A DNA stretch of 64,000 bases from Dokdonella_A sp937902695 (GCA_048498135.1 JBEHYO010000005.1:1-64000), one strand, 5' to 3'; positions 29,242-37,212 are shown, counted from the stretch's first letter. Numbers and translations are program-made. The notes: generated by a model from the sequence alone, not told the origin.

Positions 29242-29376
29242 TGAGTGCCCGCCGGACTGATCGTCTTGCCACGACAATTGCGCTGGCCCGTCGATATCCC
29301 CCAAGCACACTATCGATGGGTCGTCCGGCGGGCACTCACTTCGCCACAGGCGAATCCGCCGGTCGCGTCATGCGAC
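29242..29376. other. Folded element: three-way junction plus two hairpins in a 711 bp gene-free region
   Basis: Between the sigma factor start (29101) and the DUF6869 stop (29813) I see no convincing gene. The region contains a nested fold. A 16 bp perfect closing stem (29242-29257 with 29323-29338) encloses two hairpins, 29261-29264/29271-29274 and a 10 bp stem 29287-29296/29311-29320. Two further hairpins follow at 29340-29345/29349-29354 and 29362-29366/29372-29376. Such order suggests a structured small RNA or a mobile-element remnant. Strand is undetermined. No known RNA family was recognised. Confidence 0.5.
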
Positions 29377-29812
29377 TGAAAATAATCGTCCGTTCGTGGC
29401 GGTTCCGGCCCCGATTTTACGAAATACGCCTGCGAGAGCACGCCTCGCGTGCGATCCCGCCCCCGCGTACGTGAGTGCGGAGGCTCTGTCGTGGCGGGCG
29501 GTTTATGAGTTCCTGTCGAGCGCGCGTCGTCCCACGGACGACGCGGCGTTCGCTTCGGCTGCGACGCACGTTGCGCCGGCTTGCGAATCGCACGATCGAA
29601 CGGATTCGCAGAATGCTCCCGAAACGAAGAAGCCGCGCGGACGAGGGAGCCGTCCGCGCGGCAGCGAGCGCCCGCCGCGGCGATCCGAACGAGGATCGGG
29701 ACTCGTTGGCGGATCCGTGCGCTGGAGAACGCACGCAGATTGACGCGCGACGGGCGCTCGCAGATCGATACGGATTCGGGCGCCCAATCCCGCCACGTGC
29801 GGGCGTCGTCCC

Positions 29813-30247
29813 TCAATAGCTGGCGGCAGGCCTCGCGAGATACGGGCCGCCGGCGTCGTCGCGCGCCTGATGGCGCTCGCGGACATGCTGCACGCGCGCC
29901 CAGATCGTCTTCGGCAGCGCGCTTTGCCAGACATGCGCGAGCAGCCGCGCGAAGTTCGGATCGCGCCGTGCGCATCGCTCGACGCGGCCGATGATGCGGG
30001 GTCCATGCTTGCGCAGCAGCGCTTCGAGCGGACCCGCGCAGAGGATCGCGAGCGTGGCATGCGACGCGTCGCGATCGAGCACGGCCAGGATGAACTCGAA
30101 CGCATCGTTCGGCGCATCGTCGCAAAGATCCCAGACCTTCTCGACGACCCAGGCGAGGTCTTCGCGCGCTGCGCCGAGCGCGGGCGTCTTCTGCATGGTG
30201 AGCCAGCTTGCGGCGAGGCGCTGGCGGTCGCTCGATGTCATCGGCAT
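29813..30247 (-). CDS. DUF6869-like soluble protein
   Basis: This roughly 144 aa soluble protein has the pattern LAASWLTMQ, EDLAWVVEKVWDLCDDAPNDAF, LAILCAGPLEALLRKHGP and DPNFARLLAHVWQS, which I recall from the DUF6869 family common in xanthomonads. No function is known; some members lie near immunity or toxin genes. The start is uncertain: ATG 30247 and ATG 30241 are both possible, and GGGAG lies about 12 nt before the former. It is divergent from the FHA-domain gene at 30445 across a roughly 200 bp region. Confidence 0.75.
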   Translation of the reverse strand: MPMTSSDRQRLAASWLTMQKTPALGAAREDLAWVVEKVWDLCDDAPNDAFEFILAVLDRDASHATLAILCAGPLEALLRKHGPRIIGRVERCARRDPNFARLLAHVWQSALPKTIWARVQHVRERHQARDDAGGPYLARPAASY

Positions 30248-30444
30248 CGGTGTCAGACGCTCCCTTCGGTTATGGCCGCCCGTCCGCTCACGCAAGGGCA
30301 TGTCCGATGTGATTACGGAAATCCGGGCACGAATCCGCCAGGCGTCTGCGTCGACGACGCAACGCGCGCGATCTGCTGGCGGGAATCGCGACGCTTTTAC
30401 GATCCGTAGGAGTGACCGCGCGTAACGCGGGCGGAGGTTGGGAC

Positions 30445-30834
30445 GTGCTGATCGAGGAGAGCTTGCGCGTGCGGCAACCAGCGGCGTCGCCCGGCGCTGC
30501 GGGCGAGGCCGGAATGCTGGTGCTGATCGTGACGGAAGGCGAATGGCCCGGTCGGCGCATCGCGATCGGCGCCGCGCCGATCGTCGTCGGTCGCGGCGTC
30601 GGCGTCGATCTCCAGATTCGCGATCCGACCGTCTCCCGCCATCATTGCGTGGTCTGGGGCAGCGCGGGACGCTGCTGGGTGCGCGATCTCGGCTCGACCA
30701 ACCACACGCGCGTGAACGATCGGTGCTCGCTGGTCACCGAGCTCTTCGAAGGCGATGTGCTCGTCGTCGGGCAGACCGCGCTGACCGTGACGCGCACCGG
30801 GCGTTTCGACGACGTCGGCGCGGCACGCACCTAG
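30445..30834 (+). CDS. FHA-domain protein
   Basis: This small protein of about 129 aa is almost entirely one forkhead-associated domain, which binds phosphothreonine peptides. The key motifs are all present: GRGVGVDLQIRD (Gly-Arg), VSRHHCVVW (Ser-Arg-His-His), WVRDLGSTNHTRVND (the Asn-Gly/His region), and GDVLVVGQTALTV. The GTG at 30445 is preferred because a full GGAGG lies 7 nt upstream; a further upstream GTG (30412) and ATG 30514 are alternatives. FHA proteins signal with Ser/Thr kinases or type VI secretion, but neither is in the window. Its 3' end precedes tRNA-Leu by 72 nt. Confidence 0.88.
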   Translation: MLIEESLRVRQPAASPGAAGEAGMLVLIVTEGEWPGRRIAIGAAPIVVGRGVGVDLQIRDPTVSRHHCVVWGSAGRCWVRDLGSTNHTRVNDRCSLVTELFEGDVLVVGQTALTVTRTGRFDDVGAART

Positions 30835-30906
30835 CCGCCGCCGCCGCTGCTGCAACGAAGGTGATATTGGCCGCGCCCGCCGGAGTCTGCGATCCTTGCA
30901 TCGCAG

Positions 30907-30995
30907 GCCCGGGTGGCGAAATCGGTAGACGCAAGAGACTTAAAATCTCTCGACGGGACACCGTCATGCCAGTTCGAGTCTGGCTCCGGGCACCA
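30907..30995 (+). tRNA. tRNA-Leu (anticodon UAA)
   Basis: The acceptor stem GCCCGGG pairs with TCCGGGC (one G-U), followed by discriminator A and an encoded CCA. The D-arm GTGGCGAAATCGGTAGAC, the anticodon stem AGAGA-CTTAAAA-TCTCT with loop anticodon TAA, a long class II variable arm (CGACGGGACACCGTC), and the T-loop GTTCGAGTC are all in place. The length of 89 nt including CCA fits leucine tRNA. Confidence 0.97.
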
Positions 30996-31162
30996 GAAGC
31001 ACCCAAGCGCGGCGCGGCTTCCACGACCGTCGACTGGACGCAATGCGAGGCGGGTCCAATGGAAGAGATCCGCGCGGGCGAGGTCGTCCATTGCCGCAAA
31101 ATCATCGCAACGGGCACGGCGCCACGCCGTCGCGTCCATGACGTCGATCGCCAGCGAATCGC

Positions 31163-31543
31163 TCAGGACGCGCTCAGCGTGACGTAATAGCCGTCGGGGT
31201 CGCGGAGCGAGAACTCCATCGTACGGGTGTCCGGATTGAGATGCGGCTCCTCTTCGAGCCGCTCCGCGATACGCCGGGCTCGCTGCAGCGCCGCGTCCAG
31301 ATCGTCCACGCGAAAGAACAGCAGGAGACCGTTGCCGGGCGGTCCGCTATCGGGACTGATCAGCGAGGGATGTTCGTGCTCACCCCACGCGTGCAGGCAC
31401 AGCAGGACGGTTCCGTCGGAATCCCTAAGCTGCCCGAAATAGCCGTGGTCGGGCGGCACGAACGGCTGACCGAAGAGCTGCTGATACCAGGCGAGGCTCC
31501 GGGCCACGTCGCGTACGCCAACGATCGTCCAGAGCCTATTCAT
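31163..31543 (-). CDS. VOC (glyoxalase/bleomycin-resistance fold) family protein
   Basis: This 126 aa protein has the paired beta-alpha-beta-beta-beta fold of the vicinal oxygen chelate superfamily: LWTIVGVRDVARSLAWYQQLFG at the N-terminus, LLLFFRVDDLDAALQRA in the middle and EFSLRDPDGYYVTLS at the end, where the glutamate is a likely metal ligand. Substrate cannot be told from the sequence; members include dioxygenases, glyoxalase-like enzymes and drug-binding proteins. It is monocistronic and convergent toward tRNA-Leu. Confidence 0.88.
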   Translation of the reverse strand: MNRLWTIVGVRDVARSLAWYQQLFGQPFVPPDHGYFGQLRDSDGTVLLCLHAWGEHEHPSLISPDSGPPGNGLLLFFRVDDLDAALQRARRIAERLEEEPHLNPDTRTMEFSLRDPDGYYVTLSAS

Positions 31544-31679
31544 GCCAAAACCCCTGTATCCAGCGGATCAGCAGCGGGCGTTCCGTCCGAAGACGTCGGA
31601 GGGTTTCATCGCGATGCTCCGGGATCTCACCGGGTCCAAGCCTAATCACTCGGCCCGCATGTCATCAAGCCGGTCGCCG

Positions 31680-31880
31680 TCACGGCGAGCAGACGACATC
31701 GTTCCCGATCGCGCCGATCGGCCTGATGGCCGCGTCGCTCAGGCGGATGCTTGCGAGCAGGTCGGGCGAAACCGCGAAGTCCTCCGCGAGCCCGAAGACG
31801 CGATCGAAATTCCCGTCGGCGAACGCGAGACGGAAGACAGACCGGCGGGTGGTCGCATCCGATGGGGCGATGCGCGTTCC
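31680..31880 (-). other. Possible small protein or gene remnant in a 365 bp gap
   Basis: Within the gap 31544-31908 the minus strand encodes a protein-like C-terminal stretch (FRLAFADGNFDRVFGLAEDF, then SPDLLASIRLSDAAIRPIGA) ending at a stop codon at 31680. The upstream half of the frame is Arg/Ser-rich noise, and I find no ribosome-binding site. It may be the end of a decayed gene or a short gene with a non-ATG start. No family was recognised. Confidence 0.25.
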
Positions 31881-31908
31881 TGCCCAGGCGGTTCGGCCCC
31901 GGAGGACG

Positions 31909-32859
31909 TCAGCGTTTGCGCTTTGCTTCGGCCGCAAGACTCTTCGGCGTCTTGTCGGCACGGATTGCCTTGAGCGAAGGATGGCGCAGGAGATGCTGCG
32001 AGCCGAGTCCCTGATGGAAGACCTCGGCGACGATGGTCGGCTTGACCCAATGCGCCTTGCGGCGCGTGGCAGCATCCATGAATGCGACATTGGCAGTCGG
32101 CGTCTTCACCTCGTGCGGGCGCAGCTGCCTGGCGAGCGTGCGCAGCAGCTCGTCGTTGAAGCCCGTGCCGACGCGCCCGACGTAGATCCATTCGTCGTCG
32201 ACCCGCGACGCGAGCATCAGTGCGCCGACGCCGACGCGGCCGCCTTCGGGATCGGTGTAGCCGACGACGGCGAACTCGTCCGAGAGTCGCGCCTTGACCT
32301 TGACCCAGTCGCCGTTGCGCGCGCCGTACCGATATGGGCTGTCTACGCGCTTGCTGACGATGCCTTCCCAGCCCGCCTTCACGGCTTGCGCATACAGCGC
32401 GGCGCCATTGCCGACCTGATGCGCCGAATACGCGAGAAGCCTGCTGCGCGACTTCCTGAGGACTGCCTCGAGGCGCGCCTTGCGCTCGATGAGCGCAAGC
32501 GCGTGAAGATCGTCGCCCTGCAGGTATGGCGCATCGAACAGCATGTAGCGGAGCGGCGCCTTGTTCTCGGCGCCGAGCCGGCCCTGCAGCGCGTTGAAAT
32601 CGGAACCTGTCCCGGTCGGAACGATCATCTCGCCGTCGAGCTGCGCGCTGTCGAGCTTGAGCGAGGCCACCGCCCTGGCGAGCTCGGGGACCTTGTCCGT
32701 CCACTCGATTGCGTTGCGCGACCAGAGGCGCACGTTGCCGTCGACGACCGTGGCCACGATGCGATAGCCGTCCCACTTCACTTCGTGAAGCCACGAATCG
32801 CCGGACGGCGCGGTCTTGACGAGCTTGGCGAGCTCGGGAGCGAAGGCCTGGCTTTTCAT
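31909..32859 (-). CDS. Stand-alone ATP-dependent DNA ligase, LigD ligase-domain type
   Basis: This 316 aa enzyme seals DNA nicks with ATP. The catalytic lysine is Lys28 in the motif EVKWDGYRI. Further nucleotidyltransferase motifs are LDGEMIVP (motif III region), AGWEGIVSKRVDSPYRYG (motif IV) and DWVKVKARLSDEFAVVGYTD (motif V plus linker), followed by an OB domain (VGRVGTGFNDELL, then WVKPTIVAEVFHQ). Most LigD proteins of non-homologous end joining also carry polymerase and phosphoesterase domains, and a ku gene is normally nearby; neither is present here. It could belong to a separate repair route or work with distantly encoded partners. The basic C-terminus (KSLAAEAKRKR) may bind DNA. Confidence 0.9.
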   Translation of the reverse strand: MKSQAFAPELAKLVKTAPSGDSWLHEVKWDGYRIVATVVDGNVRLWSRNAIEWTDKVPELARAVASLKLDSAQLDGEMIVPTGTGSDFNALQGRLGAENKAPLRYMLFDAPYLQGDDLHALALIERKARLEAVLRKSRSRLLAYSAHQVGNGAALYAQAVKAGWEGIVSKRVDSPYRYGARNGDWVKVKARLSDEFAVVGYTDPEGGRVGVGALMLASRVDDEWIYVGRVGTGFNDELLRTLARQLRPHEVKTPTANVAFMDAATRRKAHWVKPTIVAEVFHQGLGSQHLLRHPSLKAIRADKTPKSLAAEAKRKR

Positions 32860-33060
32860 TGGGGGCCGGCCGTCCGACCCGCGGGTGCTGCGTTCATGGC
32901 GCGAAGTCTTCGTCGATAGTCGGTGAAACACAAGATGCGGGCCGCTCACGATGACAGGCCGCCGCATCGATGCTGCGTTTAGCGCGGCTTGGCGGATTCG
33001 CAGCGACGCTTCCGTCCTGCGCTCGCGCGATACTTTCCTGCTCCTGCACGCCGCCGCCGG

Positions 33061-33172
33061 ATCACGCGCAACTAACGTGGCAAGGCGTATCCTGCGGTCA
33101 GCGCTGAGAGATGCCACGTGTCTCGCGACGAAAGCGCCTCAGTCCTGCGGTTCCCTGCCTAACGCCCCTGAG
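33061..33172 (+). promoter_or_regulatory. Leader element copy 1 (promoter-like box plus structured 5' region) before the fasciclin gene
   Basis: The element starts with ATCACGCGCAACTAAC; the box GCAACTAAC (33068-33076) is followed 10 nt later by GTA, resembling an ECF-type promoter. Then come a 7 bp stem (33108-33114 with 33118-33124), and a second stem CTCAG/CTGAG (33138-33142 with 33168-33172) enclosing a nested hairpin built on GCGGTT/AACGC. The second copy at 34093-34203 has the same length and order. The fasciclin ATG lies 83 nt downstream. The flanking parts of the 32860-33255 gap show no gene. Confidence 0.55.
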
Positions 33173-33255
33173 ATCGCGCTCTTGATCCATCGAGAGCCTC
33201 GGCTTCGGCCGTCTTCGTTCCGGTCAGCGGAGCGAACCATCAGGAAAACAATCCC

Positions 33256-33702
33256 ATGAACAACTCCAACGTTTCGGCCATGCCGCAGACCAATCTCGTC
33301 GATACCGTCGCCACGCAGGGCACGCTCAGCACCTTCAGCAGGGCGATTGCGGCCGCCGGCCTCGGCAGCGTCCTCTCGGGACCGGGTCCGTTCACCGTGT
33401 TCGCGCCGACCGACGCCGCCTTCGAGAAGCTTCCGGCAGGTCAGCTCGACAACTGGCTGAAGCCGGAAAACAAGGATCAGCTGATCTCGGTCCTGAAGTA
33501 CCACGTCTCTGCGGGGCGGGCCACGGGTCAGGACGTCGGAAAGCTCAACCAGACCAAGACCGTCAACGGCCAGTCCGCTCGCATCAAGCGCGCGGGTGAC
33601 GGCATCATGATCGACGATGCCACGATCACGATGCGTGACCTCGGCTCCAGCAATGGCGTCGTCCATGTCATCGATCAGGTGCTCGTGCCGACCACGCACT
33701 AG
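33256..33702 (+). CDS. Fasciclin (FAS1) domain protein
   Basis: This 148 aa protein is a single FAS1 domain: NLVDTVATQGTLSTFSRAI, then the H1 box GPFTVFAPTDAAFEKLP, the YHV region LISVLKYHVSAG, and the H2 box NGVVHVIDQVLVP. FAS1 domains mediate adhesion or bind small lipophilic molecules, usually outside the cytoplasm. No signal peptide is visible, so this copy may be cytoplasmic or exported by another route. It is preceded by a structured leader (copy 1) shared with the gene at 34334, which suggests common regulation. Confidence 0.92.
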   Translation: MNNSNVSAMPQTNLVDTVATQGTLSTFSRAIAAAGLGSVLSGPGPFTVFAPTDAAFEKLPAGQLDNWLKPENKDQLISVLKYHVSAGRATGQDVGKLNQTKTVNGQSARIKRAGDGIMIDDATITMRDLGSSNGVVHVIDQVLVPTTH

Positions 33703-33777
33703 ACCTTGCATGCCGGGGCGGGCCGCGAGGCTCGCCCCGACTGTTCGAACGCCCGGAAGTCCCGTGAGGCTCGAACC

Positions 33778-34029
33778 ATGAGCGCCCTTAGAAAGCCCGA
33801 ACCGACCGATTATCACTTCTCGTTCTACAGCCTCGCTCATGCCGATGGCGGTGTATGCATCGATATGACCGACGGCCACGTCAGGTTCGAATGGGAATAC
33901 GTGCCGTTCGGCGAAACACCCGGCACGTTCGCCACCTTCGCGCGCAGATTGCATTTTCGAAGCGGCCATCATGTCGACGAGCCCGCGCGGCAGATCAAGG
34001 TTCCGCGCCGCCCGGTGCGCGTGATCTGA
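33778..34029 (+). CDS. Small hypothetical protein
   Basis: This 83 aa protein starts at an ATG with TGAGG 8-10 nt upstream. It has a cytoplasmic composition with an aromatic-rich segment (DYHFSFYSLAHADGG, then GHVRFEWEYVPFGE) and a basic C-terminus. No domain was recognised. It follows the fasciclin gene by 75 nt and may share its transcript. A longer frame from 33706 exists but lacks a ribosome-binding site. Confidence 0.6.
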   Translation: MSALRKPEPTDYHFSFYSLAHADGGVCIDMTDGHVRFEWEYVPFGETPGTFATFARRLHFRSGHHVDEPARQIKVPRRPVRVI

Positions 34030-34092
34030 CGGGCTGCTCCCGACGCTCGGCTCGGTGCGACAGCGACGAGAAGGCCCGCCGGCGTGTCCTGC

Positions 34093-34203
34093 ATCACGTG
34101 CAACTAACACCCGCCGGAGTACTGTAGGATGCGCTAAGAGGTGCCGCACGCATCTCGAACTCCGAGCGCCTCAGTCCTGCGGTTCTTTCCCTAACGCCCT
34201 GAG
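34093..34203 (+). promoter_or_regulatory. Leader element copy 2 before a small exported-protein gene
   Basis: This is the second copy of the element at 33061-33172: box GCAACTAAC at 34100-34108, GTA 10 nt later, a 7 bp stem (34138-34144 with 34150-34156), and the CTCAG/CTGAG stem (34170-34174 with 34199-34203) around the nested GCGGTT/AACGC hairpin. Between the two copies the first stem differs at three base pairs and still pairs each time, which points to selection on RNA structure. The gene start (34334) lies 130 nt downstream. The gap 34030-34333 holds nothing else that I can identify. Confidence 0.55.
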
Positions 34204-34333
34204 ACAGCCGCATTGTCGCGGCATGCCCGTGCTCGCCGTCGCGAAACGGATCGTCGTCACGTCCCTTAGCGCATCGTCTTTGACCGTCGCATGGGCAGGG
34301 CCGCGTGCTGTTTTTCCATTGCGAGGAGTCGCT

Positions 34334-34717
34334 ATGCATCCCAGCATACTTGCCGTGAGCCTCTTGCTTGCGGCGTCGCCCGACGTCCGGGCCGCCGTCG
34401 TGCACGCGGAGCTCCCGCCGGGCGCGCGCTGCCGGCAGGACATCCGGGCGATCGACGATCAGGCGGATGTCGATATGCGCGACGCCAACAAGCTGATCGC
34501 CCTGCTCGAGGACGAGCTCGACGATCGGGCGATCGCATCCAGCGGACAGGGCATGCAGGATCGCCTGCGCGCCAGGCTCGCCGCCGCGAAGACGCGGCGC
34601 ACCGACATCTTCGACAAGCAGCACGACGATCTCAACGTGGTACGCGCCCGCTGCGACCGGTTGAGCGAGCAGGAGCGCGCTTCCGGTTCCCATGATCCCG
34701 CTTCGAGCGCACGATGA
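34334..34717 (+). CDS. Small exported protein, helical
   Basis: This 127 aa protein starts at an ATG with AGGAG 6 nt upstream. Residues 1-20 form a signal peptide (PSILAVSLLLAASPDVRAA). The mature part is charged and probably all-helical (DVDMRDANKLIALLEDELDD, then RLRARLAAAKTRRTDIFDKQ), with two cysteines (in RCRQ and RCDR) that could form a disulfide in the periplasm. No family was recognised. Its stop overlaps the next gene by 4 nt (ATGA). It carries leader copy 2, so it is likely coregulated with the fasciclin gene. Confidence 0.72.
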   Translation: MHPSILAVSLLLAASPDVRAAVVHAELPPGARCRQDIRAIDDQADVDMRDANKLIALLEDELDDRAIASSGQGMQDRLRARLAAAKTRRTDIFDKQHDDLNVVRARCDRLSEQERASGSHDPASSAR

Positions 34718-35091
34718 CGGCCGAGCTTCGAGACCACGACATCGATGACGTTCGGCGCCATCCGCAGCAGGGAGTGCAGACCATGAGCAGGACCACGATA
34801 CCGGGCCGGCACCGGACCAGCACGATGCTGCCGATCTTCCGTCTGCGCCTGCGCAACGGGGCGTCGATTGGTCCCGTCCTGCTGAAGCGTCTGTGGTCGC
34901 TGGCAGCCGCGTCGGATCAGGTCAGCGTCTCGCGGGACGTGGGAAGGCCAGGTCACGCATCCGTCCATCAAACATACATCGTGAGCGCCCCGGGAACGCC
35001 GTGGGACGTCGCGACCGTCGAAACGACGCTGCGGCGCCTGCTGCAGGAGCAGCTCTCCGCTGCGCATGTCGAGCTGACGCGGCTGGCATGA
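34714..35091 (+). CDS. Hypothetical protein translationally coupled to the upstream exported protein
   Basis: This 125 aa protein begins at an ATG overlapping the previous stop codon. A second possible start is ATG 34783, preceded by GGGAG. The C-terminal 80 residues look folded (FRLRLRNGASIGPVLLKRLW, then TYIVSAPGTPWDVATVETTL). No signal peptide or known domain was recognised. Its place in the small-protein cluster behind leader copy 2 suggests a shared stress-type function. No gene is seen in 35092-35335. Confidence 0.6.
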   Translation: MTAELRDHDIDDVRRHPQQGVQTMSRTTIPGRHRTSTMLPIFRLRLRNGASIGPVLLKRLWSLAAASDQVSVSRDVGRPGHASVHQTYIVSAPGTPWDVATVETTLRRLLQEQLSAAHVELTRLA

Positions 35092-35335
35092 GGGCGCATG
35101 CCCGGGTCGCCGTCCTGAACGCGACGCGGCGCTGACAGTCGAGCGCGTACCTTCGCCCGGCGCGGCGACTCCGCACGGTAGTTTGCGGAAGGAGCGGCGC
35201 CGAGATATCGGGTGAGCCCGCACTTTCAAGCCTCATCGCGTGCGATCGCGCACCGGGCAGGCACGTGTGCGCTGATCGAACACCCGGCTCGCAGTGTCGC
35301 CGATCGCGCGCAACCGGCGAGCAATGCCCAGCGCG

Positions 35336-36304
35336 CTACCTGTCCTTGAAGATCCACGTGCGGACGTGCCCGTCCTTGTCGATCGTGCCGCGGAACATGC
35401 CTTCCGTGTTGAAGGGCATCGCGATGTCGCCCTTGTCGTCGAGCGCGATCACGCCGCCGTCGCCGCCGAGCCTTGGCACGATGTCCATGACGACGACATT
35501 CGCGGCGTCGCCGAGCGGCGTCTTCGCATATTCCATGCGTGCGCAGATGTCGTGCGCGGCCGTCGCGCGGATGTAGAACTCGCCCCAGCCGGTCGCCGAG
35601 ACCGCGCAATGCAGGTCGGCATACGTGCCGGCGCCGATGATCGGCGAATCGCCGACGCGCCCGTAGCGCTTGTTCGTGATGCCGCCGGTCGACGTGCCGG
35701 CGGCGAGGTGACCGGCCTTGTCCATCGCGACGGCGCCGACGGTGCCGTGGTGGCCGGATTTCTTCTCGTCCTCGAGCGCCTGCTGCAGCTCCTTCCAGCG
35801 CATTTCGGTGTAGAAGTATGAGGTCGGCACCGGCTGCATGCCGAGCGACTTCGCGAAGATCTCGGCGCCCTCGCCGACGAGCATCACGTGCGGCGACTTG
35901 TCCATGACCGCGCGCGCGAGGAGGATCGGATTCTTGACCGTGTGCACGTTCGCGACGCTGCCGGCGCGCAGCGTCGCGCCGTCCATGATCGCGGCATCGA
36001 GCTCGTTCTTGCCGTCATGATTGAACACGGCGCCCTTGCCGGCGTTGAACGTGCCGGAGTCTTCCATCGTGCTGATCGCGACGCCGACCGCATCGAGGCT
36101 CGTGCCGCCGCCGTCGAGGATCGCATGGCCGGCTTTCAGCGCGCGCTCGAGCGTCGCGCGCACGTCGCGCTCGCGCTCGGGCGTGATGTCCTTCGCGACG
36201 ACGCCGGCACCGCCATGGATGACGAGGATCGGTTCGGCCGCGACTGCGCCGTGGCCGGTCGCGCCGGCGGCGAGAACGCAGAGGAGGGCGGGCAATGTCT
36301 TCAT
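35336..36304 (-). CDS. iaaA: Isoaspartyl peptidase / plant-type L-asparaginase, exported
   Basis: This Ntn-hydrolase precursor cleaves isoaspartyl dipeptides and asparagine after autoproteolysis. The 322 aa protein has a signal peptide (MKTLPALLCVLAAGATGHGAVA), then the family opening PILVIHGGAGV. The N-terminal nucleophile after self-cleavage is Thr188 in HHGTVGAVAMD. The substrate-binding segments GTSTGGITNKRYGRVGDSPI and GAGTYAD follow. The ATG at 36302-36304 was chosen over an open frame reaching 36463 because it starts the signal peptide. It probably salvages damaged peptides in the periplasm. It is transcribed alone. Confidence 0.93.
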   Translation of the reverse strand: MKTLPALLCVLAAGATGHGAVAAEPILVIHGGAGVVAKDITPERERDVRATLERALKAGHAILDGGGTSLDAVGVAISTMEDSGTFNAGKGAVFNHDGKNELDAAIMDGATLRAGSVANVHTVKNPILLARAVMDKSPHVMLVGEGAEIFAKSLGMQPVPTSYFYTEMRWKELQQALEDEKKSGHHGTVGAVAMDKAGHLAAGTSTGGITNKRYGRVGDSPIIGAGTYADLHCAVSATGWGEFYIRATAAHDICARMEYAKTPLGDAANVVVMDIVPRLGGDGGVIALDDKGDIAMPFNTEGMFRGTIDKDGHVRTWIFKDR

Positions 36305-36496
36305 CGGTCGGTTTTCGTGCAGTCGATTCGTCAGTGGCCGTCGCTGCCGCCGAAACGGCATGACCCCGAAATCATACGCGCGTCCGATCGGGCTGAACCG
36401 GCGGCTTGCGTAGTACGGATAGCTCGTCCACGTGCTGCCCTTGCCCGGCTGCGAATCGAACACGTTCGATGTTCGAACGAAAGCGATGCGCGCGCA

Positions 36497-36970
36497 CTAG
36501 GCGGGCGGCATCGGGACGTGACGGAGCACGCGCTCGACGACCTCGCGATCTTCGTCGCGGGCCACCGCATCGAACGCGCGTTTCGCATCGGCGTATGCGC
36601 TCGCATGCGTGTCGCCCACGCCTGCCGCCGCCGCGGCATATGCCCGGATCGCGTGCATCAGCGCAATCGCCCAATCGGGCGTCTCGGGGCGTGCAACGAG
36701 GTAGTCATGCACCTCGTCGGCGTAGGCCAGGGCGCTGGTTCCGAGGCCCGCGCGCGCATGCGCGAGCGCGAGCAGCGTGCGCGCGCGCATCCGGTTCTGC
36801 TCGTTGCCGACCAGCGTCCAGTGCCACGCGGCGGCGTGCGCCGCATCGAGCAGGGCGGCGGGATCGAAAGCGCCCGCCGGCGCCTCGGCGAGCGTCCATG
36901 CCGCGTTGTTCGCGCTCGCGCCGAAAACGCGGTGCCAGTGCGCGGGATCGGAATCGGCGGGCGGTTTCAT
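36497..36970 (-). CDS. Conserved-looking hypothetical protein, helical repeat type
   Basis: This protein of about 157 aa starts at ATG 36970, or at a GTG 36988 that overlaps the upstream stop codon. It is helical and alanine-rich (AALLDAAHAAAWHWTLVGNE, RMRARTLLALAHARAGLGTS), with aromatic residues spaced as in TPR-like folds. No signal peptide and no motif of known function are visible. It is coupled to the coiled-coil gene just upstream, so the two products may interact. Confidence 0.7.
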   Translation of the reverse strand: MKPPADSDPAHWHRVFGASANNAAWTLAEAPAGAFDPAALLDAAHAAAWHWTLVGNEQNRMRARTLLALAHARAGLGTSALAYADEVHDYLVARPETPDWAIALMHAIRAYAAAAAGVGDTHASAYADAKRAFDAVARDEDREVVERVLRHVPMPPA

Positions 36971-36984
36971 GCCGGAAATCCCGG

Positions 36985-37212
36985 TCACGCCTTGCGATAG
37001 AACCGCTCGAGATGCGCCTGCAGCTCGGCCTCGACGTCATGGATCGCCTGGCGCGCATTCTTCGCCGCGCGCAGGCGCAAATTGAACTCGACGAGCTCGA
37101 AGCGCGTCTCCCGATTGAGATTGGCGAGCTTCGCGAGCGCCATTTTCTCGGCCGCCTGCGCCGCCTTGAGGCGCGCTTCGATCTCGTTCAATTTGGTCAG
37201 GGCGTCGGTCAT
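36985..37212 (-). CDS. Small coiled-coil protein
   Basis: This 75 aa protein is one continuous amphipathic helix with heptad spacing (LTKLNEIEARLKAAQAAEKM, then AKNARQAIHDVEAELQAHLE). No membrane segment or cysteine is present. It is the first gene of a two-gene unit with the helical protein at 36497. Function unknown. The 37213-37437 gap between it and the SRAP gene is a divergent promoter region. Confidence 0.68.
   Translation of the reverse strand: MTDALTKLNEIEARLKAAQAAEKMALAKLANLNRETRFELVEFNLRLRAAKNARQAIHDVEAELQAHLERFYRKA

Noticed and set aside
29242..29338. Hammerhead ribozyme or integron attC site as explanation for the three-way junction
   Set aside because: The hammerhead core (CUGANGA and GAAA) is incomplete and the attC core sites (GTTRRRY and its partner) are absent.
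33061..34203. Known riboswitch classes (TPP, glycine, SAM, cyclic-di-GMP, fluoride) for the leader element
   Set aside because: None of the conserved core sequences I know for these classes is present in either copy.
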